A stretch of DNA of 64,000 bases from the NCBI RefSeq assembly GCF_022024235.1, contig NZ_CP091799.1, positions 846,001 to 910,000 on the forward strand, read 5' to 3'. Source of the stretch: Segatella baroniae B14. Its GTDB lineage: Bacteria > Bacteroidota > Bacteroidia > Bacteroidales > Bacteroidaceae. A program made the position numbers and the translations under genes. Each line of letters begins with the position of its first letter. Within the stretch, counting starts at the first letter, position 1. Shown in pieces: positions 17,822 to 27,614 of the stretch. The notes under the pieces are model-generated. The model saw nothing but the letters and a program-made list of their open reading frames with translations. It made no database searches and had not been told where the DNA came from.

Positions 17822-18545
17822 TCATAGAATAACATTGGGATTACTCTGTATTCTGATGTTCATGCCTCTGTCTGTCAAAGCGCAGTTCAGTATGGATGTT
17901 ACATCGATAGAGGCCTATATCAATGACCACAAGGAACAACGCAGTCTCCTGCTTGTACGAAGTACGCTAGAAGCAAGCAATAAGCTCCTTCATGACTACA
18001 GTTCAAAGGCGAACACCGATTACAGGGACATAAATAAGGAACTGGACAAATACACGAGAGCGTTTGATATAATCGATATTCTGTATCAGTCCTTACGGAC
18101 GAGCCTCAATGTCTATCATACTTATGAAACTGTCAGCACAAGAATCGGCGAATACAAGGATATGCTTGAAGCATATCATAAGAAATGTCTTTCACGTGGA
18201 AAAGTTGTCAGTACAGATACACTGATTATCACCATCAATGTACATGCCATACAACGGATAACAGAGGAGTGTGATAATCTGTACAAGTCAGTAAGCGACC
18301 TGGTTCTTTATGCAACGGGAGCAGCTGCCTGCACGACTTCCGATCTTTTGGTTGTCATCTCGAACATCAATTCTTCCCTTGACAATATCCAACGTCATTT
18401 GAATAAAGCCTACTTTGATACGTGGCGATATATTCAGGTTCGCACAGGGTACTGGAAAAGGCAAGTGTACAGAGCCAAGACCAAAGAGGAAATGCTACAG
18501 GATGCTTTCGGTAGATGGAGATTGGCAGGTAAACTTGATTATTAA
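17805..18545 (+). CDS. exported helical protein of the conjugation operon
   Basis: Start placed at the MMMKTNHR cluster (17805/17808/17811), because the frame's earlier ATG at 17763 lies further inside the preceding gene and adds a non-signal extension. The signal peptide ends at about SVKAQ. About 220 largely helical residues follow, rich in Leu, Tyr and charged residues (DIIDILYQSLRTSLNVYHTY). It ends FGRWRLAGKLDY, a theme echoed by the next gene (AYNRWRENGWN). Probably a periplasmic part of the mating apparatus, as TraI-type proteins are. The family is not certain. Confidence 0.65.
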   Translation: MMMKTNHRITLGLLCILMFMPLSVKAQFSMDVTSIEAYINDHKEQRSLLLVRSTLEASNKLLHDYSSKANTDYRDINKELDKYTRAFDIIDILYQSLRTSLNVYHTYETVSTRIGEYKDMLEAYHKKCLSRGKVVSTDTLIITINVHAIQRITEECDNLYKSVSDLVLYATGAAACTTSDLLVVISNINSSLDNIQRHLNKAYFDTWRYIQVRTGYWKRQVYRAKTKEEMLQDAFGRWRLAGKLDY

Positions 18546-18586
18546 AAATACCAAACAAATAGTTTAATATATAAAGGTATATATTT

Positions 18587-19336
18587 ATGGTACAATCAAT
18601 TAAAATATATTGTATAAGTTCTACTTTAAGCATTCTTCTTTCTGTCTTTGCACACGCCCAATCGTATGTGACATACACCCATGACGAGGCTAAAATGAAT
18701 CAGATAACAGTCATGGAGATTGGAGCTGGAGGACTGACACCTACCCTTTACTATGATACGTTTCATCGCAATTATCAGAAAAGCGCTTCTGCCAAAAACA
18801 AGATGTCTTTTCGAACACTTGCAGGTATTTCCGCTTACCAACAAGTAGAATCTGCTGACTCAATCAAAAGTTCACTTGTCCAGCGTGCAGAAGTAGAAGC
18901 GTTGAATGTTGCAGATAGACAAGTGGACATAGCCTGGCTTGCTGAAAAGGACAAAATAACGAGCAAGATGAATGCCTTTGAAAAGAACATCAATCGCATA
19001 ATCAGTGCAGGAGGTAATTATGCCGACAAAGAAAGATGGACGCAGTATTACAACATGTTCCAATGTGCAGTCAAGGCAACACAGGAAGGTTATATGCCCA
19101 ACTCTGAACGAAAGAAACAATACCTTGCAATCTATAAAGATATAAGCAAGCAAAATGACTTATTGATTGCTTATATTGTCAGGCTTAACAATAAAGCAAA
19201 AACTGCTGACCTATTGGCAGCTACCTGTTATATCCCGGACCGGCGAGGTACTCATGCTACAGAAGCCTATAACAGATGGAGAGAAAATGGCTGGAACGCC
19301 ACTAGTTCGGGAAACAGTAACAAAAACAATCATTGA
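18587..19336 (+). CDS. exported conjugation-operon protein
   Basis: 249 residues with a signal peptide (SILLSVFAHAQ). The mature part is helical and polar, with AYNRWRENGWN and a Ser/Asn-rich end. It lies 17 bases before traJ and is thus in the same unit. It resembles hypothetical proteins of Prevotella conjugative elements. I cannot name its domain with certainty. Confidence 0.65.
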   Translation: MVQSIKIYCISSTLSILLSVFAHAQSYVTYTHDEAKMNQITVMEIGAGGLTPTLYYDTFHRNYQKSASAKNKMSFRTLAGISAYQQVESADSIKSSLVQRAEVEALNVADRQVDIAWLAEKDKITSKMNAFEKNINRIISAGGNYADKERWTQYYNMFQCAVKATQEGYMPNSERKKQYLAIYKDISKQNDLLIAYIVRLNNKAKTADLLAATCYIPDRRGTHATEAYNRWRENGWNATSSGNSNKNNH

Positions 19337-19352
19337 AAAGAAATAAATAATT

Positions 19353-20483
19353 ATGGCAGATTCAAATATACTATCAGACTTTGGCATCAACCTCCTTGAA
19401 GAAGAGATTGATGATGTGATTTTTCAGACCAATGAGTTTCTGTGTGATGCAACCTATACAGGTTCACAAGGCCCATTCTGGTGGATTCTACAAATGTGCA
19501 TGGCTTTAGCAGCGTTGTTTTCAATAATCGTGGCAGGGAATATGGCCTATAAGATGATGGTGAAGCATGAACCGCTTGATGTCATGAAACTGTTCAAGCC
19601 ACTATTCATCAGTGTTATCCTTTGCTGGTGGTACCCACCTGCAGATACAGGTATGACCAAAAGCGGTAGTTCATGGTGTTTCCTAGACTTTCTGAGTTAT
19701 ATTCCGAACTGCATAGGCTCTTATACCCATGATCTCTATGAAGCAGAAGCATCTATCATTGAGGATAAGTTTGAGGAGGCGCAACAGCTCATCTATGCAC
19801 GAGATACGATTTACACAGGATTGCAAGCCCAGGCAGATGTAGCAAGAACAGGTACTACAGATCCGAATCTTGTGGAAAGCACCATGGAGCAGGCTGGCGT
19901 TGACGAAGTAACTAACATGGAAAAAGATGCAAGCAAGCTCTGGTTTACATCACTCACCGCAGGAGCTGTAATCGGCATTGATAAGCTGGTTATGCTTATA
20001 GCTCTTATTGTGTTCCGCATTGGATGGTGGGCTACCATATACTGCCAACAGATACTATTGGGCATGTTGACGATATTCGGTCCTATTCAATGGGCATTCT
20101 CTCTGTTACCGAAATGGGAATCATCATGGGCTAAATGGCTTACACGCTATCTCACAGTACACTTTTACGGAGCAATGTTGTACTTCGTCGGGTTCTATGT
20201 ACTGCTGCTCTTTGATGTTGTCCTCAGTATTCAGGTAGAAAACCTGACGGCAATCACTCAAAGTGAACAGACTATGGCTGCATACCTGCAGAATTCATTC
20301 TTCTCAGCTGGCTACCTCATGGCAGCAAGTATCGTTGCCCTAAAGTGTCTGAACCTTGTTCCAGACCTTGCAGCATGGATGATTCCAGAAGGAGACACAG
20401 CCTTCTCAACCCGAAACTTCGGTGAAGGAGTGGCACAACAGGCGAAGATGTCTGCTCAGGGTGTTATTGGCAAAGTAATGTAA
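19353..20483 (+). CDS. traJ: TraJ-like polytopic membrane protein (VirB6/TrbL-type)
   Basis: 376 residues with about six to seven hydrophobic segments: near 48-68, 85-97, 205-228, 231-255, 270-295 and 313-340. FGPIQWAFSLLPKWESSWAK lies in the centre and DLAAWMIPEG near the end. Both are typical of the Bacteroidales TraJ family. It forms the inner-membrane channel core. A putative extracytoplasmic loop (about 110-200) is Glu-rich. Confidence 0.85.
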   Translation: MADSNILSDFGINLLEEEIDDVIFQTNEFLCDATYTGSQGPFWWILQMCMALAALFSIIVAGNMAYKMMVKHEPLDVMKLFKPLFISVILCWWYPPADTGMTKSGSSWCFLDFLSYIPNCIGSYTHDLYEAEASIIEDKFEEAQQLIYARDTIYTGLQAQADVARTGTTDPNLVESTMEQAGVDEVTNMEKDASKLWFTSLTAGAVIGIDKLVMLIALIVFRIGWWATIYCQQILLGMLTIFGPIQWAFSLLPKWESSWAKWLTRYLTVHFYGAMLYFVGFYVLLLFDVVLSIQVENLTAITQSEQTMAAYLQNSFFSAGYLMAASIVALKCLNLVPDLAAWMIPEGDTAFSTRNFGEGVAQQAKMSAQGVIGKVM

Positions 20484-20500
20484 AATCAAAAATTAGAATT

Positions 20501-21115
20501 ATGGTTATAAAGAATCTTGAAAACAAAATCAAACTGGTACTCATCATCTGTTCACTCTTCCTGGTCGGATGCATTATCATTAGTATATCAAGCATCTGGA
20601 CAGCCCGAATGATGGTAACAGATGCTCAGCAAAAGGTTTATGTGCTGGATGGCAACGTACCTATTCTTGTACAAAGAAGTACGATGGAAGAAACACTTGA
20701 CGTAGAGGCAAAATCCCACATCGAGATGTTCCATCATTTCTTCTTCACACTTGCACCTGATGACAAGTACATTAAATACACGATGGATAAAGCGATGTAC
20801 CTAGTTGATGAAACGGGACTTGCTCAGTTCAACACACTGAAGGAAAAAGGATTCTATTCCAATATTATGGGCACAAGCGCTGTATTCAGCATTTTCTGTG
20901 ACAGTATCAAGTTTGACAAGGATAAGATGGAGTTCACCTACTATGGCCGTCAGCGTATTGAGCGACGCACTTCAATCCTGACGAGAGAATTGGTCACTGC
21001 AGGTCATTTGAAGCGTGTTCCTCGTACAGACAACAATCCTCATGGACTACTCATCACCAACTGGAGAACCCTTCTCAATAAGGATATTGAGCAGAAAACC
21101 AAGATGAATTACTAA
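20501..21115 (+). CDS. traK: TraK-like conjugation protein (VirB8-type)
   Basis: 204 residues: short cytoplasmic start, one transmembrane helix (about 11-33), then a periplasmic domain with MFHHFFFTLAPDDKYIKY and RRTSILTRELVTAGHL, the recognisable TraK core. It is the inner-membrane assembly factor linking channel and outer-membrane core. It starts 18 bases after traJ. Confidence 0.88.
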   Translation: MVIKNLENKIKLVLIICSLFLVGCIIISISSIWTARMMVTDAQQKVYVLDGNVPILVQRSTMEETLDVEAKSHIEMFHHFFFTLAPDDKYIKYTMDKAMYLVDETGLAQFNTLKEKGFYSNIMGTSAVFSIFCDSIKFDKDKMEFTYYGRQRIERRTSILTRELVTAGHLKRVPRTDNNPHGLLITNWRTLLNKDIEQKTKMNY

Positions 21116-21126
21116 TCTATGTAAAT

Positions 21127-21510
21127 ATGAGAAGTTTCAAGAAAATGTTGTTTGGGGAAAAGATGCCAGACAAGGACGACCCAAAATATAAGGAGCGCTA
21201 TATGAAAGAAGTGAACGCAGGAATGAAGTTCGCTCGTCTGACTCGTCTTGACAAGTTTGCAGCACGAGTTCAAAACTATGCCAATCTGCATACGAAAGCA
21301 TTCTTGGTTATCGTGTTCGGCTTTGTTCTGTTCTGCTTTTCGATGAACATTTACAGACTCATCTGGGTAAGCAGCTACAACTGCAGCCATGAAAGAGCCA
21401 TTGACCGACAGGAGAATGTTCTTAGAAAGAGACACAACCGACCTCGGGACATTGCAGTATCTGCACAAAAAAAAGTATCAAAAGAAATCAATCAGTATGA
21501 CAATGAATAA
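21127..21510 (+). CDS. small conjugation membrane protein (TraL position)
   Basis: 127 residues: basic N-terminus with LTRLDKFAARVQNYANLHT, one transmembrane helix (about 59-78), then a basic tail. It occupies the TraL position between TraK and TraM. Its last 14 bases overlap the traM start, implying translational coupling. The name TraL would rest on position only. Confidence 0.7.
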   Translation: MRSFKKMLFGEKMPDKDDPKYKERYMKEVNAGMKFARLTRLDKFAARVQNYANLHTKAFLVIVFGFVLFCFSMNIYRLIWVSSYNCSHERAIDRQENVLRKRHNRPRDIAVSAQKKVSKEINQYDNE

Positions 21511-22717
21511 GTTCAAGAATATCAATTTCAAACAGGGCAAGTATATACTGCCACTATTTATTTACTTCCCTTCTCTTTTTGTGGGCTACTTTGTCATAGA
21601 CCTCTTTCATACGGAAAAGGCCGAGATACCTGATAAGAATCTTACAACCACAGAATACTTGAATCCCGAATTACCGGAAGCGAAGATGAGAGGGGACGGT
21701 ATCGGTGGGAAATATGAAAGCATGGTCAAGTCTTATGGCAAGATTGATGACTATTCCGCTATGGAAAACATTGACCGCAACGAGGAAACACAAAAGGAAG
21801 AATATGAATCAAAGTATACGGACAGTGACCTTGAAATGCTCGCTCAACTTCAGGAAAGCAAGGAAAAAGGCGAAGCTATGGCTAACCATGAGTTGTCAAA
21901 GGGTAACACCGAAGAAGAAAGGCTTGCCCAACAACATCAGAGAGAACGTGAAGCGATGGAAGAGCTTAACAAGGCTCTGGAGCAGGCACGTTTACATGGA
22001 AAACAGTCCACACAGCAGCATCCTAACGAAGTGACAGAAAAATTCTCCGACCATGTTGATGAATCACAAACCAACCAAGCTAATAAAGCCGAGGGCAAAG
22101 TCAATATCAACGAAAATGCAGTAAGAGGATTGTCTAATGAAGAAAAGCCGCAGGAAGTTGTGAAGAAGGTCAAGGTTACATCTGACTATTTCAATACGAT
22201 TGCAGTAAACGAACCTGAGGCGAAGCTCATCAAGGCTATTATTGATGAAGATGTCAAAGCTGTCGATGGCAGTCGAATTCGTCTCCGTCTGCTTGATGAT
22301 ATAGAGATCAATCAAACTACGATACCAAAAGGTAGTTATCTATACGCAACGATGTCTGGATTTAGCAGTCAGCGAGTTAAGGGAAGCATCAAGAGCATAC
22401 TTGTCAATGATGAGCTTATCAAAGTAAGCCTTTCCCTTTATGATACTGACGGTCTCGAAGGATTGTATGTCCCAGGCAGCAATTTCCGTGAGACCACCAA
22501 AGATGTTGCTTCGGGAGCCATGAACAACACTTCATCGCTAACGCAAAGTTCAACGACCCCAGGAAATGCGCTTGTCCAATGGGGAAACCAAGCAATAACC
22601 AATGCCGTTCAAAAGACGAGCAATGCTGTCAGCAAATCAATACGCAAAAATTCAGCAAAGTTGAAGTATGGAACATTTGTGTATCTCATCAATGGCAAAG
22701 AAAAGAAACAAGATTAA
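21497..22717 (+). CDS. traM: TraM-like conjugation protein (VirB10-type)
   Basis: Start chosen at 21497 (MTMNKFKN), since the longer frame from 21389 lies inside the preceding gene and lacks a sensible N-terminus. One transmembrane helix (about 16-35) is followed by a long Glu/Gln/Lys-rich coiled segment (about 90-205). The conserved C-terminal beta domain includes VDGSRIRLRLLDDIEINQT and PKGSYLYATMSGFSSQRVKG. It spans the periplasm and joins inner and outer membrane parts. About 406 residues, usual for the family. Confidence 0.88.
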   Translation: MTMNKFKNINFKQGKYILPLFIYFPSLFVGYFVIDLFHTEKAEIPDKNLTTTEYLNPELPEAKMRGDGIGGKYESMVKSYGKIDDYSAMENIDRNEETQKEEYESKYTDSDLEMLAQLQESKEKGEAMANHELSKGNTEEERLAQQHQREREAMEELNKALEQARLHGKQSTQQHPNEVTEKFSDHVDESQTNQANKAEGKVNINENAVRGLSNEEKPQEVVKKVKVTSDYFNTIAVNEPEAKLIKAIIDEDVKAVDGSRIRLRLLDDIEINQTTIPKGSYLYATMSGFSSQRVKGSIKSILVNDELIKVSLSLYDTDGLEGLYVPGSNFRETTKDVASGAMNNTSSLTQSSTTPGNALVQWGNQAITNAVQKTSNAVSKSIRKNSAKLKYGTFVYLINGKEKKQD

Positions 22718-22729
22718 ACAGTATTCAAT

Positions 22730-23581
22730 ATGAAGACATTCAAAACATTCAGTGCATTTCTGCTTTGTGCTCTTTCTGTTCTGCCCTCAAAGGCGCAGCA
22801 GACTTACGAAGAAATGGAGCAGCTTACGGTTAATGAACAGGTAACGACCATCATCACGGCAACTGAGCCAATCCGTTTTGTGGACATCAGTACGGACAAG
22901 GTCGTGGGGGACCAGCCTATAAACAATACGATACGTCTGAAACCTAAAGAAGGTGCAGAAACGAATGCTGATGGCGATGTACTTGCCATCATTACAATCG
23001 TAACGGAACGTTATCGCACCCAATATGCCCTCATCTATACTACCCGACTCCAGGAAGCGGTAACGGATAAGCAGATTCTGCCAGATGAGAAAATTGCTTA
23101 CCATAATCCTGCGGTTAGCATGAGTACCGAAGATATGACAATGTATGCCAGAAAGATATGGTGTTCATCCGCCAAAATACGTAATGTAAGCACAAAGCAG
23201 CACAGGATGGTTATGCGACTGAACAATATCTATGCCGTTGGAGATTACTTCTTTATCGATTACAGCATCGAGAACAAGACAAATATCCGTTTCGACATCG
23301 ATGAAATCCGGGTCAAACTCTCAGATAAGAAACTGACCAAGGCAACAAATGCCCAAATGATTGAACTCACACCGTCACTGATTTTGGAGCAAAACAGATC
23401 TTTCCGTCATGGTTACCGAAATATCATTGTCCTAAAGAAGATGACCTTCCCTAATGACAAGGTGCTTACCATCGAGATAGCAGAGAAACAGATAAGTGGC
23501 CGTAATATACAACTCAGCATTGATTATGAGGATGTGTTATCTGCAGATTCATTCTACACAAGTCTATTAAAGGAGGAGTAA
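22730..23581 (+). CDS. traN: TraN-like conjugation protein (DUF4138, VirB9-type)
   Basis: 283 residues with a signal peptide ending at about SKAQQ. An N-terminal beta domain (TIITATEPIRFVDISTDKV) and a C-terminal domain (YFFIDYSIENKTNIRFDIDEIRV) fit the DUF4138 family, the outer-membrane-core component. It directly follows traM and precedes traO by three bases. Confidence 0.88.
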   Translation: MKTFKTFSAFLLCALSVLPSKAQQTYEEMEQLTVNEQVTTIITATEPIRFVDISTDKVVGDQPINNTIRLKPKEGAETNADGDVLAIITIVTERYRTQYALIYTTRLQEAVTDKQILPDEKIAYHNPAVSMSTEDMTMYARKIWCSSAKIRNVSTKQHRMVMRLNNIYAVGDYFFIDYSIENKTNIRFDIDEIRVKLSDKKLTKATNAQMIELTPSLILEQNRSFRHGYRNIIVLKKMTFPNDKVLTIEIAEKQISGRNIQLSIDYEDVLSADSFYTSLLKEE

Positions 23582-23584
23582 ATC

Positions 23585-24097
23585 ATGAAGAAATATCTGT
23601 TTATACTTATTACTGCGATTTGTTTTTCTGCCAATAGCCATGCCCAGCGTAATGGAACCAGAATCAATCTGGGAATGGGAGCACTGTATGAAAGAGGTCT
23701 TGATGTCACATTGTCGTGGGAACACGAAACCAACTATCATAATGCATGGGAGGTATTTCTGAATGGCTACATCAAATGGGACGAGTGTGAATCATGCGGT
23801 CATGTATGTCCAAAATCGTTCTGGCACAATTACCGCACGTGGGGAGTTGGTGCTGCTTACAAACCCTGTGTATGGCGTAGTCGTAACAATTATGGAGCTG
23901 TCCGGATAGGAGCAAGTGCCGGTAGTAATACAGATAAGTTCCTTGGTGGCATTCATATTGGCTATGAGCATAACTATGCCCTACGCAAAGGATGGGAGCT
24001 CTTCTGGCAGGCGAAATGTGATTTGATGGTTCCTAATCGTGAGGATCTGTTCCGTACGGGCATTGTACTTGGGTTCAAAATACCAACTATAAAATGA
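23585..24097 (+). CDS. traO: TraO-like conjugation protein
   Basis: 170 residues with a signal peptide ending at about SHAQ. A beta-rich outer-membrane-like protein follows, with DVTLSWEHETNYHNAWEVF and the ending GIVLGFKIPTIK, the recognisable TraO pattern. ECESCGHVCP adds a cysteine group. Its position after traN is the usual one. Confidence 0.85.
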   Translation: MKKYLFILITAICFSANSHAQRNGTRINLGMGALYERGLDVTLSWEHETNYHNAWEVFLNGYIKWDECESCGHVCPKSFWHNYRTWGVGAAYKPCVWRSRNNYGAVRIGASAGSNTDKFLGGIHIGYEHNYALRKGWELFWQAKCDLMVPNREDLFRTGIVLGFKIPTIK

Positions 24098-24103
24098 TAA
24101 AAA

Positions 24104-24751
24104 ATGAAAGCATTATACTTTATTCTAACAACAGTGTTTGCCATGTTCTTCGTCTCCTGCGACGAGCATCGAGACTTTCCTGACATTTCTACCAAGCCCG
24201 GCCATATTCTTCTGACCACAGGAAAAATTGTCAGTACAGAAGACTATAAAACCCATGGAGGAACAGCAATAGCCGTTGTTTTTTACGTCAATCCGTCCAA
24301 TTCATCAAGTGAGCTCGGCTATGCAGTATATCTGCATGATGTTCATTCGGTCCAGTTCTCAGACAGTATAGGAATTAAACAGAGCACGACAACTGATGTA
24401 ACGGCTTATGATGGCAATAAAAATACGTATGCAATGTTTGTCTCAGGTGTCTCCCCTGCTGCACAGACAGTTTATGATTTGTGGGAATATGGTCAAAGTG
24501 CCTATATCCCTTCTGTAGCACAACTCAGATTGCTCTATGCCGCAAAACATGTCATTAATCCCTGCATAATGATGTGTGGTGGAGAACCTCTTTCTGAAGA
24601 TGCTGACGGATGCTGGTATTGGTCGAGCACGGAGGTTCAGGGACAGGAAATTTATAAAGCCTGGTTATACTCAATGAATAGCGGCGCCATTCAGGAAACG
24701 CCCAAAGAACAATTTCATAAAATTCGTCCTATCATAACTATCAACAAATAG
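24104..24751 (+). CDS. lipoprotein with a DUF1566/fimbrillin-like C-terminus
   Basis: 215 residues with a lipoprotein signal (FFVSCDEH). The C-terminal part (GCWYWSSTEVQGQEIYKAW, then IRPIITI) resembles the DUF1566 or fimbrillin C-terminal fold, often carbohydrate-binding and exposed on the surface. Such a protein in the slot between TraO and the coupling protein is unusual. A role in recipient contact is possible but only inferred. It starts seven bases after traO and ends two bases before the coupling protein gene. Confidence 0.65.
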   Translation: MKALYFILTTVFAMFFVSCDEHRDFPDISTKPGHILLTTGKIVSTEDYKTHGGTAIAVVFYVNPSNSSSELGYAVYLHDVHSVQFSDSIGIKQSTTTDVTAYDGNKNTYAMFVSGVSPAAQTVYDLWEYGQSAYIPSVAQLRLLYAAKHVINPCIMMCGGEPLSEDADGCWYWSSTEVQGQEIYKAWLYSMNSGAIQETPKEQFHKIRPIITINK

Positions 24752-24752
24752 A

Positions 24753-26945
24753 ATGGAAGAGAGTAAAGAACTGCAAACATCATATAAGATATTCAGGACG
24801 CTCATCTACATATCACTTGTAGTTGAGTTCTTTGAATATGCAATCAACCCAGAACTGCTTGATTACTGGGGCGGTGTCGTTGTGGATTTACACAATCGCA
24901 TGAAGCGCTGGTTCATATATAGCGACGGGAATATAATTTGGAGCAAGGTTGCTACTCTTGTGCTGATTCTTATCACCTGTATCGGAACACGTAACAAGAA
25001 GCATCTGGAATTTGATGCCAGAAGACAGGTGTTATACCCTTTGGTCGGAGGCTTCTTTGTTACAATTGCGTCCGTTTGGCTATTCGGCAAAATGATAGAT
25101 GTTCGCTTTTATACCATAACGCTGAATCATTGGTTATACATGGCTGCATCGGTAACGGGAACCATCCTGATTCACGTAGCTCTTGACAACATCAGTAAAT
25201 TTCTGAAAGAAGGACTTCTGAAAGACCGTTTCAATTTTGAAAATGAATCGTTCGAGCAATGCCAGGAGCTCATAGAAAACCAATACAGTGTCAATATACC
25301 TATGCGCTATTATTACAAGGGTAAATTCAGAAAAGGATGGGTCAATATCATCAATCCCTTCCGAGGTACTTGGGTTGTGGGTACTCCAGGTTCAGGTAAG
25401 ACTTTCTCCATCATAGAACCATTCATTCGTCAGCATAGCAAAAAAGGCTTTGCTATGGTGGTGTATGACTACAAGTTCCCTACCCTTGCTCAAAAACTCT
25501 ATTACCACTACAAAGTTAACCAATCGGAAAATCAGAAAGCAGGTAGGAATTTCAAGTTCAACATCATCAATTTCGTAGATGTTGAATACAGTCGTCGCGT
25601 AAACCCTATCCAACAGAAGTATATTCCAAACCTTGCAGCTGCTTCAGAAACGGCAGAAACCTTGCTAGAATCCTTGCAAAAAGGAAAGAAAGAAGGTGGC
25701 GGCGGCAGTGACCAGTTCTTCCAAACCTCTGCAGTCAACTTCCTTGCTGCATGTATCTACTTTTTCTGCAATTGGGAAAAAGAGCCATACGACGCCAATG
25801 GCAACAAACTTATAGCTCAGAAGGTAAAGGAGCCCAAGACAGGACGAATGAAGTTAACAGGCAGAGTCTTTGACAATAACGGCAATGAGGTACAACCTGC
25901 CTATTGGCTCGGTAAATATTCTGATATGCCCCATATTCTTTCTTTCCTCAATGAGAGCTATCAGACCATTTTTGAAGTTTTAGAGACGGATGATGAAGTA
26001 GCACCTCTGTTAGGTCCTTTCCAGACAGCATTAAAAAATAAGGCAATGGAACAGCTGGAAGGTATGATTGGCACACTACGAGTCTATACATCCCGTCTTG
26101 CCACCAAGGAATCCTATTGGATATTCCATAAGGATGGTGATGATTTTGACCTGAAGGTATCTGATCCCAAGAATCCATCATACCTCCTGATTGCGAACGA
26201 TCCAGAAATGGAAAGTATTATTGGTGCTTTGAATGCACTTATTCTAAACAGACTTGTTACTCGTGTCAACACTGGACAAGGAAAGAATATCCCAGTCAGC
26301 ATTATTGTTGACGAGCTGCCAACCCTGTATTTCCATAAAATTGACCGATTGATAGGTACTGCCCGTAGCAACAAAGTATCGGTGGCCTTAGGATTTCAGG
26401 AATTACCACAGCTCGAAGCTGACTATGGAAAGACGGGTATGCAGAAAATCATAACCACTGTAGGTAATGTAGTATCGGGTTCTGCACGAGCAAAAGAAAC
26501 ACTAGAATGGCTTTCCAACGACATCTTCGGCAAAGTCGTACAACTAAAAAAGGGTGTTACGATAGACCGTGACAAGACATCCATTAACCTCAATGAGAAC
26601 ATGGACAGCCTTGTGCCGGCATCCAAGATTTCCGATATGCCTACAGGTTGGATATGCGGTCAGTCAGCACGTGACTTCATCAAGACGAAGACAGGGCATA
26701 ATGGTTCCATGAATATCCAAGAATCAGCTGAGTTCCAGACATCAAAATTCTATTGCAAGACAGATTTTGACATGAAGAAGATTCAGCAGGAAGAATCTGA
26801 CTACAAAAAATATCCGCTTCCTAAGTTTTATTCATTTCCGTCTGACGATGCACGCGAACGTATTCTATATCAGAATTTCGTGAGTGTCAACAAAGATGTG
26901 AAAGAGATGATTAAAACCATCCTCATGTTTAAGGTGAAAAATTAA
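24753..26945 (+). CDS. VirD4-type coupling protein (T4CP)
   Basis: 730 residues. Four hydrophobic segments in the first 150 residues are followed by a soluble ATPase. Walker A is VGTPGSGKTFS at about 208-218; Walker B is SIIVDELPTLYF at about 517-528. KVSVALGFQELPQLE and the VSGSARAKET segment follow, typical of Bacteroidales T4CPs (MobC/TraG-VirD4 type). It brings the relaxase-DNA complex to the channel. No relaxase lies in the window, so its partner should be beyond the right edge. Confidence 0.9.
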   Translation: MEESKELQTSYKIFRTLIYISLVVEFFEYAINPELLDYWGGVVVDLHNRMKRWFIYSDGNIIWSKVATLVLILITCIGTRNKKHLEFDARRQVLYPLVGGFFVTIASVWLFGKMIDVRFYTITLNHWLYMAASVTGTILIHVALDNISKFLKEGLLKDRFNFENESFEQCQELIENQYSVNIPMRYYYKGKFRKGWVNIINPFRGTWVVGTPGSGKTFSIIEPFIRQHSKKGFAMVVYDYKFPTLAQKLYYHYKVNQSENQKAGRNFKFNIINFVDVEYSRRVNPIQQKYIPNLAAASETAETLLESLQKGKKEGGGGSDQFFQTSAVNFLAACIYFFCNWEKEPYDANGNKLIAQKVKEPKTGRMKLTGRVFDNNGNEVQPAYWLGKYSDMPHILSFLNESYQTIFEVLETDDEVAPLLGPFQTALKNKAMEQLEGMIGTLRVYTSRLATKESYWIFHKDGDDFDLKVSDPKNPSYLLIANDPEMESIIGALNALILNRLVTRVNTGQGKNIPVSIIVDELPTLYFHKIDRLIGTARSNKVSVALGFQELPQLEADYGKTGMQKIITTVGNVVSGSARAKETLEWLSNDIFGKVVQLKKGVTIDRDKTSINLNENMDSLVPASKISDMPTGWICGQSARDFIKTKTGHNGSMNIQESAEFQTSKFYCKTDFDMKKIQQEESDYKKYPLPKFYSFPSDDARERILYQNFVSVNKDVKEMIKTILMFKVKN

Positions 26946-26971
26946 GTATAACCATCAAAAGAAAAGACATC

Positions 26972-27601
26972 ATGAGAAAGTATTTGCTTATCCTGTTTAT
27001 AGGCTTTGTCACCTTGCCAAGTGTAGCACAGACGGGGGCATCAGCCCTATCAGATGCATCTGATGGCATCTTTTCCTACACCCCTTACGTTCAAGGACTC
27101 TGTTTTGCTATTGCTGCTATCATAGCTATTGTAGGAGCACTAAGTACCTACATGGCTATGCAGACAGCACCGCAACAAATAACAAAACGCATTTCAATTA
27201 CCCTAGGTAGTTGTTTGTGTTTTGTATCTATGGCTTTGGCTTTACCACATTTCTTTGGTTATGAATCTTATTCGACAGGAGAAAACACAAGTTCATCGAC
27301 AAGTGGAACGTCAAGTTCCTCTGATGGGTTTCTTGCATCTGACAAAGGAGGTATTTCTCAAAGTGGAATTATCACCGAAATTCCATCATTCGCCGATGAT
27401 CATTGGGTGCACTTCCCTAGTGGAACCAAGATGGAAACAGCAAACTATCTTCTAGATATTTACGCCAAGAATGGTAATGGTTCACCAGGATCATACGGAA
27501 ATACTTTGGATTATATCCAAAAGCTCTATTGGAACAGAGAAATTGATTACGGTACATTTAATGCACTTATAAGTCTAAGTGGTAATCTTCCACATAATTA
27601 A
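26972..27601 (+). CDS. TraE-like pilin (DUF4134) with a C-terminal extension, copy 3
   Basis: 209 residues. Residues 1-95 repeat the TraE plan: signal peptide, GASALSDASD, two transmembrane helices around GALSTYMAMQTAPQQITKRI, and ALPHFFGYE. A Ser/Thr/Gly-rich linker (about 97-115) and a polar C-terminal domain of about 90 residues follow (WVHFPSGTKMETANYLLDIY). It is a pilin-like protein with an added domain, so it could be a minor or tip subunit. It lies apart from copies 1 and 2, after the coupling protein. Confidence 0.75.
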   Translation: MRKYLLILFIGFVTLPSVAQTGASALSDASDGIFSYTPYVQGLCFAIAAIIAIVGALSTYMAMQTAPQQITKRISITLGSCLCFVSMALALPHFFGYESYSTGENTSSSTSGTSSSSDGFLASDKGGISQSGIITEIPSFADDHWVHFPSGTKMETANYLLDIYAKNGNGSPGSYGNTLDYIQKLYWNREIDYGTFNALISLSGNLPHN

Positions 27602-27614
27602 AACAAAAACAAAG

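Noticed and set aside
24753..26945. Relaxase within the window
   Set aside because: The coupling protein is present, but no HUH motif or MobB-like relaxase was seen in any gene of the window.
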